DNA of 64,000 bases from Candidatus Blastococcus massiliensis AP3 (GTDB lineage: Bacteria; Actinomycetota; Actinomycetes; Mycobacteriales; Geodermatophilaceae): NCBI RefSeq assembly GCF_000582785.1, contig NZ_HG931175.1, positions 16,787 to 80,786 of the forward strand. The letters are read 5' to 3'. A model generated the notes under the pieces. It was not told where the DNA came from. It did not search any database and saw only the letters and a list, made by a program, of their open reading frames with translations. Positions 50,579 through 58,316 of this stretch are shown here, piece by piece. Within the stretch, counting starts at the first letter, position 1; each line of letters begins with the position of its first letter. A program made the position numbers and the translations under genes.

Positions 50579-50720
50579 GACGTCCACTCTCCGGGCACTC
50601 CTCGCGCGCGAACAGGACGAACGGGGGCGGCACCACCCCAAAGGGGGCCAAGGACCGGCCCTACGGGCCGTTCGGGGCGCTTCGGCTCATGTCCACCCCC
50701 GGGGGTGCCGATGGGGCAGC

Positions 50721-51821
50721 GTGGACACCCGCGCCTCCCGTGCCCGGCGGCGGCCGTACCGACGCCGGCCCGGCCGGCTGCTCACCGGGTCCGTCGTCGC
50801 CCTGGCGAGCCTGGTCACCTACGTGGTCGTCGCCTCCGGGCGGGTGCCGGACCCGGTGGCCGCTGTCCCGGCCGGGCCCTCGGTCGTCGAGCCCGGTCCG
50901 CCGCCGGCCGTCGTCCCGCCGGAGATCGTCCGGACACCGGTGCTCGGGCTCTCCACGCCGACCATCGCGGAGCTGGACGACTTCATCCGCACGACCGGCA
51001 CGGTCCCGGAGGTGTTCGACGTCTTCGAGTCGTGGAGCCGGAACCGACCCCTGGACCCGGTCGTCGCCGACGCCGTGGCCGCCCGGGGGGCGAAGCTGTC
51101 GATCACCTGGGAGCCGTGGGACCCCGACGTCGACGATCCGCGGCAGCCGGACTACGCGCTGAGGACGATCCTGCGCGGCGAGCACGATGCCTACATCGAC
51201 AGGTTCGCCGACTCCGTGGCCGCCTACGGCCGGCCGGTCACGATCCGGCTCATGCACGAGATGAACGGCAACTGGTACCCCTGGAGCGGCACGGTCAACG
51301 GCAACCGGGTCGCCGAGTTCCCCGCTGCCTGGCGGCACGTGCACGACCGGTTCACCGCCCGCGGGGTCACCAACGTCGAGTGGCTGTGGGCGCCGAACGC
51401 CGTCTACACCGGCAGTGCTCCGCTCGCGCCGCTCTACCCCGGCGACGAGTACGTCGACGCTGTCGGGGTCAGCAACTACAACTGGGGCGACGACCGCCGT
51501 GACGGCTGGAACACCAGCTGGGCGGCCTTCGGGGAGCTGTTCGACCAGTCCTTCGCCGAGCTGCGCACGATGACGACCCGGCCGATCTGGGTGACCGAGA
51601 CGGCCAGCTCCAACCGCGGCGGGAACAAGGCCGAATGGCTCGCCGCCATGCTCGTCGAGGCCTCCGCGCGGCCCGACCTCGCCGGGATCATCTGGTTCGA
51701 CCACGTCGACAAGGCCCGTGGCGTCGACTGGCGGATCGAGGACGAGCCCGACGCCGTCGAGGCGTGGCGGCGAGGGTTCGAGGCGCGTCCCGCCGTCACC
51801 GGTCCCGTCGTCCCTGACTGA
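50721..51821 (+). CDS. GH26-like extracytoplasmic glycoside hydrolase
   Basis: A 366-residue protein with a membrane anchor at residues 21-39 after a basic leader, so the catalytic domain is outside. The TIM-barrel core resembles GH26 beta-mannanase/glucanases: acid-base Glu180 in IRLMHEMNGNWYPW and nucleophile Glu293 in PIWVTETASSN, with YVDAVGVSNYNWG between them. It is divergent from the GT2/MshEN synthase (142 bp apart), and bacterial polysaccharide synthases are often paired with a hydrolase that trims the product. Substrate unproven. A 14-bp palindrome (CACCCCC and its complement, 50,694-50,707) lies just before GTG 50,721. Confidence 0.85.
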   Translation: MDTRASRARRRPYRRRPGRLLTGSVVALASLVTYVVVASGRVPDPVAAVPAGPSVVEPGPPPAVVPPEIVRTPVLGLSTPTIAELDDFIRTTGTVPEVFDVFESWSRNRPLDPVVADAVAARGAKLSITWEPWDPDVDDPRQPDYALRTILRGEHDAYIDRFADSVAAYGRPVTIRLMHEMNGNWYPWSGTVNGNRVAEFPAAWRHVHDRFTARGVTNVEWLWAPNAVYTGSAPLAPLYPGDEYVDAVGVSNYNWGDDRRDGWNTSWAAFGELFDQSFAELRTMTTRPIWVTETASSNRGGNKAEWLAAMLVEASARPDLAGIIWFDHVDKARGVDWRIEDEPDAVEAWRRGFEARPAVTGPVVPD

Positions 51822-51867
51822 CGGTTTCCGCGTGTCCTGCCCCCCGCTCCCGGGGTAGCCCTTCCCC

Positions 51868-52404
51868 GTGCGGGCGAGGGTGGAGGAACTGCTGCGGACC
51901 GAGCGGTTGCTGCTGCGCGCCTGGACCACCGACGCGGCCGACCTGGCGCGGCTGGCCGACATCTACGGCCGGCCGGAGGTCACCCGCTGGCTGGGCGGGC
52001 CGCCGAGCGTCCCGCCCGACGAGCTCGTGGCCCGCTGGGCAGAGGTCCACGCTGCGGACGACCGCTTCGGCTGCTGGGCGATCCAGCCGGCGCCCGGCGA
52101 GGCGGGGCCCGCGGGCACCCTGCTGCTCAAGCCGCTGCCCAACGGTGTGGGTGAGGTCGAGGTGGGCTGGCACCTGCATCCGGACTCCTGGGGACGCGGG
52201 TACGCCACCGAGGCCGCCGCCGCCGTGATCGACCGCGCGTTCCAGCGCGGTCTGCCGGAGGTCTACGCCGTCGTGCGGCCGGCCAACGAGCCCTCCCTGG
52301 CCGTGTGCCGCCGGCTGGGCATGGCGCCCCTGGGCCGGATGACCCGCTGGTACGGCGTCGAGCTGGAGGCGTTCCGGCTCATGGCGCCGGTGGTGGTCGA
52401 GTAG
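51868..52404 (+). CDS. GNAT acetyltransferase, RimJ/RimL type
   Basis: A 178-residue acetyltransferase of the group that modifies N-termini of ribosomal proteins or small amines. The opening LRTERLLLRAWTTDAADLARL, the acetyl-CoA loop HPDSWGRGYATEAAAAVID (near residue 110) and PANEPSLAVCRRLGM near residue 143 are the family's three fixed points. GTG 51,868 is the first start; a TAGCCC 6 nt upstream is a weak match to a leaderless -10. It converges with the plsC-like gene (7 bp apart). Confidence 0.88.
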   Translation: MRARVEELLRTERLLLRAWTTDAADLARLADIYGRPEVTRWLGGPPSVPPDELVARWAEVHAADDRFGCWAIQPAPGEAGPAGTLLLKPLPNGVGEVEVGWHLHPDSWGRGYATEAAAAVIDRAFQRGLPEVYAVVRPANEPSLAVCRRLGMAPLGRMTRWYGVELEAFRLMAPVVVE

Positions 52405-52411
52405 CGCGGGC

Positions 52412-53272
52412 TCAGCGGCGGCGCAGCAGGCCGGTGACGCGCTGCCCGAGGGACTTCTTCGGCGCGGTCGGTCCGTGCCCCGCGGCCCGCACGGCGTCGG
52501 TGACGGCGGCCTCCTCCGGGGTGGGGGCGGTGCCGCCGAGGTGGACGGGGAGCCACCAGCGGTCGTCCGGCCCGGCCGGCTGGTCGGGGTAGGCCTGCTG
52601 GGCCTCGTCCAGCAGGGCCTCCATCGCAGCCCGGGTGCGGCGGAGCAGCGGCTGCACCTTCTCCCCCGGCTCCGGGACGATGGGCTCACCGAGGAACACC
52701 ATGACCGGAACTCCGCGGCGCAGCTGCACCTTGTGGCCCTTGGTCGCCACCCGGTGCCCGCCCCAGACGGCGGCCGGGATGATCGGCACCCCCGCGTCGA
52801 TGGCCATGCGCGCCGCACCGGCCTTGAGGTCCTTCACCGTGAAGCTGCGGCTGATGGTCGCCTCCGGGAAGACGCCGACCACCTCGCCGTCCTTGAGGGC
52901 GCGCACGGCGGCCTCGAAGGCGGCGGACCCTGCCTTGCGGTCGACGGGGATGTGCTTCATGGCGCGCATGAACGGGCCGGCGAACCAGTGGCCGAAGACC
53001 GCCGACTTGGCCATGAACCGCACCAGGCGGTGCTGGGAGATCGCGCCCAGGCCCAGGAAGGTGAAGTCGAAGAAGCTGACGTGGTTGCTGCAGATGATGG
53101 CGCCACCGCTCGCCGGCACGTGCTGGCCACCGCGCACGTCGAAGCGGAAGCGGAACAGGTGGAAGACCACGAGGGTCAGCCGGATCACGAACCGGTAGGG
53201 CCGGTCGCTCCGGCTCGGGGAGGCGCCGAAGAGGTCACGCCGTACGACATCGCCCCAGCCCGCGGTGTACAT
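52412..53272 (-). CDS. 1-acyl-sn-glycerol-3-phosphate acyltransferase (PlsC-like)
   Basis: A 286-residue membrane-associated acyltransferase, expected to convert lysophosphatidic to phosphatidic acid or acylate a related lipid. Block I is ICSNHVSFFDF (HxSxxD-type: H-V-S-F-F-D), block II region MKHIPVDRKAG, block III VGVFPEATIS, block IV IPIIPAAVWGG-like GVPIIPAAVWGG. A single hydrophobic stretch lies near residues 28-45. The C-terminal 60 residues are a variable tail. ATG 53,272 lies 6 nt after a TAGGGT -10. Confidence 0.9.
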   Translation of the reverse strand: MYTAGWGDVVRRDLFGASPSRSDRPYRFVIRLTLVVFHLFRFRFDVRGGQHVPASGGAIICSNHVSFFDFTFLGLGAISQHRLVRFMAKSAVFGHWFAGPFMRAMKHIPVDRKAGSAAFEAAVRALKDGEVVGVFPEATISRSFTVKDLKAGAARMAIDAGVPIIPAAVWGGHRVATKGHKVQLRRGVPVMVFLGEPIVPEPGEKVQPLLRRTRAAMEALLDEAQQAYPDQPAGPDDRWWLPVHLGGTAPTPEEAAVTDAVRAAGHGPTAPKKSLGQRVTGLLRRR

Positions 53273-53278
53273 GAGCGG

Positions 53279-53284
53279 ACCCTA
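53279..53284 (-). promoter_or_regulatory. Putative -10 hexamer for leaderless plsC-like gene
   Basis: TAGGGT on the minus strand ends 6 nt before ATG 53,272. Confidence 0.45.
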
Positions 53285-53385
53285 ACCGGCCTGGCCGGCA
53301 GCCGCGCCCCCGGTGCCGCGGATGGCGCAGGGGCGACCGTCCTCCTCGTCCCCTCATGAGCCGTTATGCCCAAGGCGCCTGCGGG

Positions 53386-53411
53386 ATGGCGGCATCTGCG
53401 GGTGCCGCCAT
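53386..53411. repeat. Hairpin in the plsC / 53,551-gene intergenic region
   Basis: Nine-bp arms ATGGCGGCA and TGCCGCCAT with an 8-nt loop. It lies in the 278-bp divergent region between two genes that have their own -10 hexamers at either end. It may be an operator or cruciform; no regulator is known. Confidence 0.4.
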
Positions 53412-53538
53412 TCCCTCTGCTCCCCGTCCGACATCCCTCGCGGGGCCGGCTGTTGCTGCGTGGCCGCCCGGAGGGCGGCTGGGCATTCGTTCGGCGAGTG
53501 ACCACACATCAAACGCGCACCATTGTTGGGGATAACGG

Positions 53539-53544
53539 TAGTGT
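53539..53544 (+). promoter_or_regulatory. Putative -10 hexamer for leaderless gene at 53,551
   Basis: TAGTGT ends 6 nt before ATG 53,551, after an AT-richer GTTGGGGATAACGG stretch. Confidence 0.4.
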
Positions 53545-53550
53545 CACGTC

Positions 53551-54405
53551 ATGAATGGTGTGTGGCAGCAGCCATTGCCCGACATGCCGGTCCCCCCGCC
53601 GGAGCGTGCGTGGCGCCGATGGTCGCCGCCGCCCGGGTACGAGACGCAGTGGCGCCGCCTGGCAGAGGCCGCACTCGAGCTGGATCTCGGGCCCGATGCG
53701 CTCGCCGAGACCGGGCTGGAACCGATCGCCACCGCGCGGGACTGGAAGCCGGCGACGGTGGCGCTGTACAGCAAGGTCGCCCGGTACGGCGGCCTGGCGC
53801 TCCCCCGAGTCCCGACGCCGGAGCCGGACCCGCCCGAGCTGGATCTGCGGCCGCTGACCGAACTGCGTGCCTCGGATCCCGAGCACGTCCGGGCCGTGGC
53901 CTGGTGCGCGCTCGCGCTGGCGTGGCCCGCGCCGGTCGGGATGTTCCGCTCGCTGCGTCGCGACCAGGTCCACGCCGGGGCCCGGCGTCTGGTCGTGCGT
54001 ACCGACGAGGGCGAGTGGGCGGTGCCCGGTGCCCGAACCGCCTGGTTCGCCTGGGAGGCGGTGCGCGAGCGGTACCCGGCGCTGGCGGTCAGCCCGTGGG
54101 TGCTGCCGGCGCTGCGTCGCGGGCCCGGGCTGGACTCGCGGATCGGCGGCCGGCTGTCCAACCAGGCGCTCCAGGTGACGTTCGCCAAGCACGCGGGGCG
54201 CACTGCCCAGTACCTGCGGGCGACCGCTCCCCCGACGCGGGAGGAGGCAGCGGCCGGGCTCGCGGCCGCCTACCGCGAGCTCTCCTACGACTCCTTCCGC
54301 CGGCTGGCCCTCGCTGCCGGGGCGCCGCCGGTGGCCGCACGCGGCGTCGTGCGCGCCGCACGGTCCGTGGCCCGTACGGCGCGCGCTCCGCGCCTGGCGG
54401 GCTGA
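53551..54405 (+). CDS. Hypothetical protein with a recombinase-like layout
   Basis: A 284-residue protein I cannot assign to a family. Residues 35-90 look like a small helical core-binding domain (WRRLAEAALELDLGPDALAE, then DWKPATVALYSKVARYGG). Residues 110-185 show MFRSLRRDQVHAGARRLVVR and a Trp-Ala-Val-Pro segment, as in the first catalytic block of tyrosine recombinases (Arg, then beta hairpin). Residues 190-260 end with LSYDSFRRLALAAGAPP, near the place of HxxR. The catalytic Tyr and His are not evident, so if related it is probably degenerate and perhaps a DNA-binding protein. Own leaderless-type promoter. Confidence 0.65.
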   Translation: MNGVWQQPLPDMPVPPPERAWRRWSPPPGYETQWRRLAEAALELDLGPDALAETGLEPIATARDWKPATVALYSKVARYGGLALPRVPTPEPDPPELDLRPLTELRASDPEHVRAVAWCALALAWPAPVGMFRSLRRDQVHAGARRLVVRTDEGEWAVPGARTAWFAWEAVRERYPALAVSPWVLPALRRGPGLDSRIGGRLSNQALQVTFAKHAGRTAQYLRATAPPTREEAAAGLAAAYRELSYDSFRRLALAAGAPPVAARGVVRAARSVARTARAPRLAG

Positions 54406-54414
54406 TCCCCGGCG

Positions 54415-56601
54415 TCAGAGCAGCGAGAGCTGCTCACCGGTGGCGCTGGACGGCTCGGGCTCGACCGCCGTCGCTGACCGCTCCCCCTTCGGCCGCACCC
54501 CCGGCATACCCCCGGTCGGCAGGCTGCCGGCCGGGAAGCCGACCTCCTCGTCCCCGGGGACGCCGGTGGCGATGCGGCCGTCCGCTCCCCGTGCCGCTCC
54601 CCCGGACTGCCGGTCGAGCCCGTGCCGGGCGAGCAGCGGCGCGACGCGTCCCGCGAGCCAGGTGCGGTACTCGGCGGAGACGTAGGCCCGGCGCGCGTAC
54701 ATGCGCTCGTACCGAGGCACCAGTTCGGGGTGGGCGCTCCGGAGCCAGGCCATGAACCATTCCCGCGCGCCGGGTCGCAGGTGCAGCGGGATGACCGTGA
54801 CCCCGCTCGCGCCGGCGGCCGCGATGGCGGCGAGGGCCGCGTCCAGGGAGGCCTCGTCGTCGGTGAGGCCGGGCAGGACCGGAGCGAGGAACACTCCGCA
54901 CGGCAGCCCGGCGTCGGCCAGCGCACGGACGAGGTCCAGCCGGGCCCGCGGTGTGGGGACGCCCGGCTCGAGCGCGGCGTGCAGGTCGTCGTCCCAGATG
55001 GCCACGGACACCCCGAGGCCGAGCGGGACGTCACGGGAGGCCTCCGCCAGCAGTGGGACGTCACGGCGCAGCAGGGTGCCCTTGGTGAGGATCGAGAACG
55101 GCGTCCCGGAGTCGGCGAGCGCCCGGATCACTCCCGGCATGAGCCTGTAACGGCCCTCGGCGCGCTGGTACGGGTCGGTGTTCGTGCCCAGCGCGACGTG
55201 CTCCCGCTGCCACGACGGGCGGACCAGTTCGCGGCGGAGCACCTCCACCAGATTGGTCTTCACGACCACCTGGCTGTCGAAGTCCTTGCCGGAATCGAAC
55301 TCGAGCCATTCATGCGTCTTGCGAGCGAAGCAGTTGTGGCTCACCACCCCGTTCGCGACGAAGTCGCCGGTGCCCGTCGTGATGTCGTACATCGGCATCT
55401 CGAGGCCGAGCGACTCGATGGAGCGAACGCGGAGGTCGGCGTCGCTCTTGATCGCCATGCCGGTGACCGAGCACTTCCTGCGGATGGCCGGATCGACGAG
55501 GTGGACGAAGCGCAGGTGCTCCCGCAGCCCGCCGCGCAGGCGAACGGCGCAGACCCTCGTCGGAAGTCCGCGGTCCTCGAGAACGGCATCGAAGTCGAAG
55601 GATGCGAACGCCTGGCGGGTGTACGTCAGCATCTCGGTGTCCGCATTCGAGATGCGGAGGACGCCGCAGCTCCGACTTCCCTCCGCGTCGAAGATTCCGG
55701 CGAGGAAACCGCGTCTCCAGGCACTGGACACATCGTCCGGCCATTCGACGATCCGTCGTATCGCAGCCACTCGGGCAGCTGACTGCGTGCGGATGCCGGT
55801 CATTGCTCGTCGCCGGTCGGTCGCGGGCGAGAAGTCGAAGCGGTCGGTGGGGATGCCCTCCATCGCGAGGTACGCCTGGGTCCGGGTCAGCGCATCGATG
55901 TCCGCGAGCGCCAGACGGAAGCGGTGCACATCGCCAGGATTTCGGTCGACGCGCTCGTACCGGTAGGTCTTCAGCAGCGCATCGCCACGGATCATCCCGG
56001 TCAGGTATCCCCGTCGGTAGTCAGCGCAGGCGCCGAGCGACTCCACGGTTCGTCCGAAGCCGAGCAAGGTGTCGTTGGTGGTGAGGTACGGACGCTGGTG
56101 TGCGCCACTCATCGCACCGCTGACGTGCTTCCAGCCTCGTCCGGTGAGGAACCGGTGGTCGCCGCTGGCCACGAGTGTCGTTCCGTCAGCGAGCGTGACC
56201 CGATGGGCCGGTTTCACCGACGACCAGTGGGCCTGTACCTCCGTCTCGACGTAGTGGCGGTAGGAACCCCGGCGCTCCGTGCCGATGATCCTGTCCCCGA
56301 CGCGCAGGTCCGCGATCGCCTTCTGCCGGCCGTCCGCCATCAGCACGCGGGTGTCGCCCGCCAGGCAGTACACGCACGAATGACTACAGCCCCTGTAAGG
56401 ATTGATCGTCCAGGGGAACGGCATCGCGGAGTCGCCCGGCACGTGGTTGAGGGCGCTGCGCGCCCTGACCTCGTGGAACGTCAGCCCCGGGAACTCCGGC
56501 ACCTGCACGCTGCGCAGCAGGCCACGGATGCTCGGCATGCCCGGCAGTGCCGACGGGTCCTCGAGGTCGAGCTGCTGCGCTTCCCACCGCATGACGCTCA
56601 T
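54415..56601 (-). CDS. Intein-containing Rv2578c-family radical SAM protein
   Basis: A 728-codon gene encoding a 383-residue radical SAM protein interrupted by a 345-residue intein. The host part starts MSVMRWEAQQLDLEDP, carries the cluster motif CSHSCVYC (CxxxCxxC) and continues with HEWLEFDSGKDFDSQVVVK, TKGTLLRRDVPLLA and VSVAIWDDDL, the layout of the SplB-like Rv2578c family. The intein is placed between Tyr78 and the third cluster Cys, so the precursor cannot form the cluster until splicing joins YC. A LexA-type box touches the start codon, which suggests induction by DNA damage and a repair role (inference). The host part is GC-rich; the intein part is visibly less so. Confidence 0.92.
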   Translation of the reverse strand: MSVMRWEAQQLDLEDPSALPGMPSIRGLLRSVQVPEFPGLTFHEVRARSALNHVPGDSAMPFPWTINPYRGCSHSCVYCLAGDTRVLMADGRQKAIADLRVGDRIIGTERRGSYRHYVETEVQAHWSSVKPAHRVTLADGTTLVASGDHRFLTGRGWKHVSGAMSGAHQRPYLTTNDTLLGFGRTVESLGACADYRRGYLTGMIRGDALLKTYRYERVDRNPGDVHRFRLALADIDALTRTQAYLAMEGIPTDRFDFSPATDRRRAMTGIRTQSAARVAAIRRIVEWPDDVSSAWRRGFLAGIFDAEGSRSCGVLRISNADTEMLTYTRQAFASFDFDAVLEDRGLPTRVCAVRLRGGLREHLRFVHLVDPAIRRKCSVTGMAIKSDADLRVRSIESLGLEMPMYDITTGTGDFVANGVVSHNCFARKTHEWLEFDSGKDFDSQVVVKTNLVEVLRRELVRPSWQREHVALGTNTDPYQRAEGRYRLMPGVIRALADSGTPFSILTKGTLLRRDVPLLAEASRDVPLGLGVSVAIWDDDLHAALEPGVPTPRARLDLVRALADAGLPCGVFLAPVLPGLTDDEASLDAALAAIAAAGASGVTVIPLHLRPGAREWFMAWLRSAHPELVPRYERMYARRAYVSAEYRTWLAGRVAPLLARHGLDRQSGGAARGADGRIATGVPGDEEVGFPAGSLPTGGMPGVRPKGERSATAVEPEPSSATGEQLSLL
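55333..56367 (-). other. Intein (class 1, with LAGLIDADG homing endonuclease)
   Basis: Residues 79-423 of the precursor. Splice junctions are clear: Cys at position 1 (CLAGDTRVLMADG, block A), block B with SGDHRFLT (Ser in place of Thr in TxxH), and block G VVSHN followed by Cys+1. Two LAGLIDADG motifs, GYLTGMIRGDALL (near residue 200) and GFLAGIFDAEGS (near 300), keep their acidic residues, so the homing endonuclease may be active. The base composition is poorer in GC than the flanking gene, a sign of transfer. Cys+1 is the third Cys of the host's iron-sulfur motif. Confidence 0.93.
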
Positions 56602-56602
56602 A

Positions 56603-56621
56603 CGAACACCTGTTCGAACAG
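56603..56621. promoter_or_regulatory. LexA-type SOS box at the radical SAM start
   Basis: CGAAC-ACCT-GTTCG (56,603-56,616) matches the Gram-positive LexA consensus CGAACN4GTTCG exactly. A second, overlapping palindrome CTGTTCGAACAG covers 56,610-56,621. The box begins 1 nt upstream of the ATG and sits in the 30-bp gap after the Lrp gene, so bound LexA would block local transcription. Confidence 0.7.
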
Positions 56622-56631
56622 ATGTCCAGTC

Positions 56632-57120
56632 TCAGACGGGTGGGCGGCCCTCGTAGCTCGTGGAGAGGACCACCGTCGTCCGGGTGGAGACCTGTGCGGT
56701 GGCCCGGATCTCGCGGAGCAGCTCCTCGAGCGCGTCCGGCGAGGGGACGCGGACCTTGAGGATGTAGCTCTCCTGCCCGGCCACCGAATGGCACTCCTCG
56801 ATCGCCGGCAGGTGCGCGAGCAGGGCCGGCGGGTCCTCCGACTGGACGCCGATGGGGGTGATGGAGACGAAGGCGGTCAGCGGCAGACCGAGCAGCTTGG
56901 GATCGAGGGTCGCCCGGTATCCGGTGATCAGGCCGCGCTGCTCCAGCCGCCGCACCCGCTGGTGCACGGCGGAGACCGACAGACCCACCTTCTCCGCCAG
57001 TTCCGTGTAGCTCGCCCGCCCCTCGCGGGCCAGAGCGGCCAGGAGCATGCGGTCGACGTCGACAGCAACCGGAGCGGCGGTGACGCCTCCCGTCTCAGCC
57101 CGGGAGTTCGACGAGCTCAC
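56632..57120 (-). CDS. Lrp/AsnC-family transcriptional regulator
   Basis: A 162-residue regulator with an N-terminal winged helix (DRMLLAALAREGRASYTELA, VGLSVSAVHQRVRRLEQRG) and a C-terminal RAM/ligand domain (LTAFVSITPIGVQ, then IEECHSVAGQESYILKVRVP). Lrp proteins bind amino acids and form octamers on palindromic DNA. GTG 57,120 lies 26 bp inside the end of the M24 peptidase gene, the only start that gives a full HTH. It could be the AldR-like regulator for the palindrome in front of ald in this window, but this is speculation. Confidence 0.9.
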   Translation of the reverse strand: MSSSNSRAETGGVTAAPVAVDVDRMLLAALAREGRASYTELAEKVGLSVSAVHQRVRRLEQRGLITGYRATLDPKLLGLPLTAFVSITPIGVQSEDPPALLAHLPAIEECHSVAGQESYILKVRVPSPDALEELLREIRATAQVSTRTTVVLSTSYEGRPPV

Positions 57121-58249
57121 GGGGACCGAGGTTCAGCGAGCGGACGCCGTCGTCGGTACAGACGACGATGTCCTCGATGCGGGCGCCACAGCGCCCCGGC
57201 AGGTAGATGCCCGGTTCGACCGAGAAGGCCATACCCGGCACGAGCGGCAGGTCGTTGCCCTCGACGATGTAGGGCGCCTCGTGGGAGTCCAGCCCGATGC
57301 CGTGCCCGGTGCGGTGGATGAAGTGCTCGCCCCAGCCGGCGTCGGCGATCACCTGACGCGCGGCGGCATCCACCTGCTCGGCGGTGACGCCGGGACGCAC
57401 CACCGCGACGGCCGCCTGCTGGGCGGCGTGCAGGACGCCGTACCACTCGGCCACCTCCGGCGACGCGCTGCCGCCGACGACGTAGGTGCGGGTGCAGTCC
57501 GACCGGTAGCCGGTCGCCGTCTCCCCGCCGATGTCGATGACGACGACGTCGCCGGCCTCCACCGTGCGGTCGGACAGCTCGTGGTGCGGGCTGGCGCCGT
57601 TCGGGCCGGAGCCGACGATCGTGAAGTCCACGCCGACGTGCCCCTCCTCGAGGATCGCGGCGGCGATGTCGGCGCCCACCGCGGCCTCCGTGCGCCCGAC
57701 GGCGAGGAATTCGGCCATCCGGGCGTGCACGCGGTCGATCGCCGCCCCGGCCGACGCCAGCTCCTCGACCTCCGCGGCGGACTTGACCATGCGCAGCCGG
57801 TCGAGGACCGGTCCGGCGAGCTCCAGCGCCGCTCCCGGCAGCGCCCGCTGGACCCCGAGCGCGTGCTCGGCCCACGTGCGGGCGCTCACCGCGACCCGGG
57901 ACGGGGCCGAGCCCAGCCGCCCGAGCGCGACATCGGCGAGCAGCGCGAACGGGTCGTCGGTCTCGTCCCACGCCAGGACCTCGAGGCCGAGCGCACCGGC
58001 GGGGCTCACCTCGACCATGGGCGCTTCCAACCGCGGGACGACGAGGAACGGCTCGCCCCGGCTGGGGACGGCCAGCGCCGTCAGCCGTTCCATGGCGTGC
58101 GCGTCGTACCCGGTGAGGTACCGCAGGTCCGATCCCGGCGTCAGCACCAGCAGGTCGGCACCGGTCTCCGCGGCGAGGGACCGGGCGGCGTGCACCCGGT
58201 CCACGGTCACGAGCGGGCCGGTCCGCACGGGCGCTGTGTCGGTTCCCAC
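57095..58249 (-). CDS. pepE: M24-family metallopeptidase (Xaa-Pro dipeptidase, PepE/PepQ-like)
   Basis: Cleaves Xaa-Pro dipeptides using two metal ions. The 384-residue pita-bread enzyme has all five ligands: Asp in VVVIDIGGE, Asp in GYRSDCTRTYVV, His in FIHRTGHGIGLDSHE, Glu in FSVEPGIYLPG and Glu in GARIEDIVV. The N-terminal creatinase-like domain (residues 10-150) carries LRYLTGYDAHAMERL. Start GTG 58,249 lies 6 nt after a TAGTCT -10. Its neighbourhood (5'-3' exonuclease, DUF4333, helY, tat) matches Rv2089c-Rv2093c in mycobacteria (by memory). Confidence 0.93.
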   Translation of the reverse strand: MGTDTAPVRTGPLVTVDRVHAARSLAAETGADLLVLTPGSDLRYLTGYDAHAMERLTALAVPSRGEPFLVVPRLEAPMVEVSPAGALGLEVLAWDETDDPFALLADVALGRLGSAPSRVAVSARTWAEHALGVQRALPGAALELAGPVLDRLRMVKSAAEVEELASAGAAIDRVHARMAEFLAVGRTEAAVGADIAAAILEEGHVGVDFTIVGSGPNGASPHHELSDRTVEAGDVVVIDIGGETATGYRSDCTRTYVVGGSASPEVAEWYGVLHAAQQAAVAVVRPGVTAEQVDAAARQVIADAGWGEHFIHRTGHGIGLDSHEAPYIVEGNDLPLVPGMAFSVEPGIYLPGRCGARIEDIVVCTDDGVRSLNLGPRELVELPG

Positions 58250-58255
58250 TCGGGC

Positions 58256-58261
58256 AGACTA
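58256..58261 (-). promoter_or_regulatory. Putative -10 hexamer for leaderless M24 peptidase gene
   Basis: TAGTCT on the minus strand ends 6 nt before GTG 58,249. It faces the divergent exonuclease hexamer 41 bp away. Confidence 0.45.
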
Positions 58262-58302
58262 GCCAGCGGGGCCGTCGCTGCCCGCATGCGTGCGCCGACC
58301 GC

Positions 58303-58308
58303 TAGCGT
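58303..58308 (+). promoter_or_regulatory. Putative -10 hexamer for leaderless exonuclease gene
   Basis: TAGCGT ends 8 nt before GTG 58,317. Confidence 0.45.
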
Positions 58309-58316
58309 CCGCTCCC

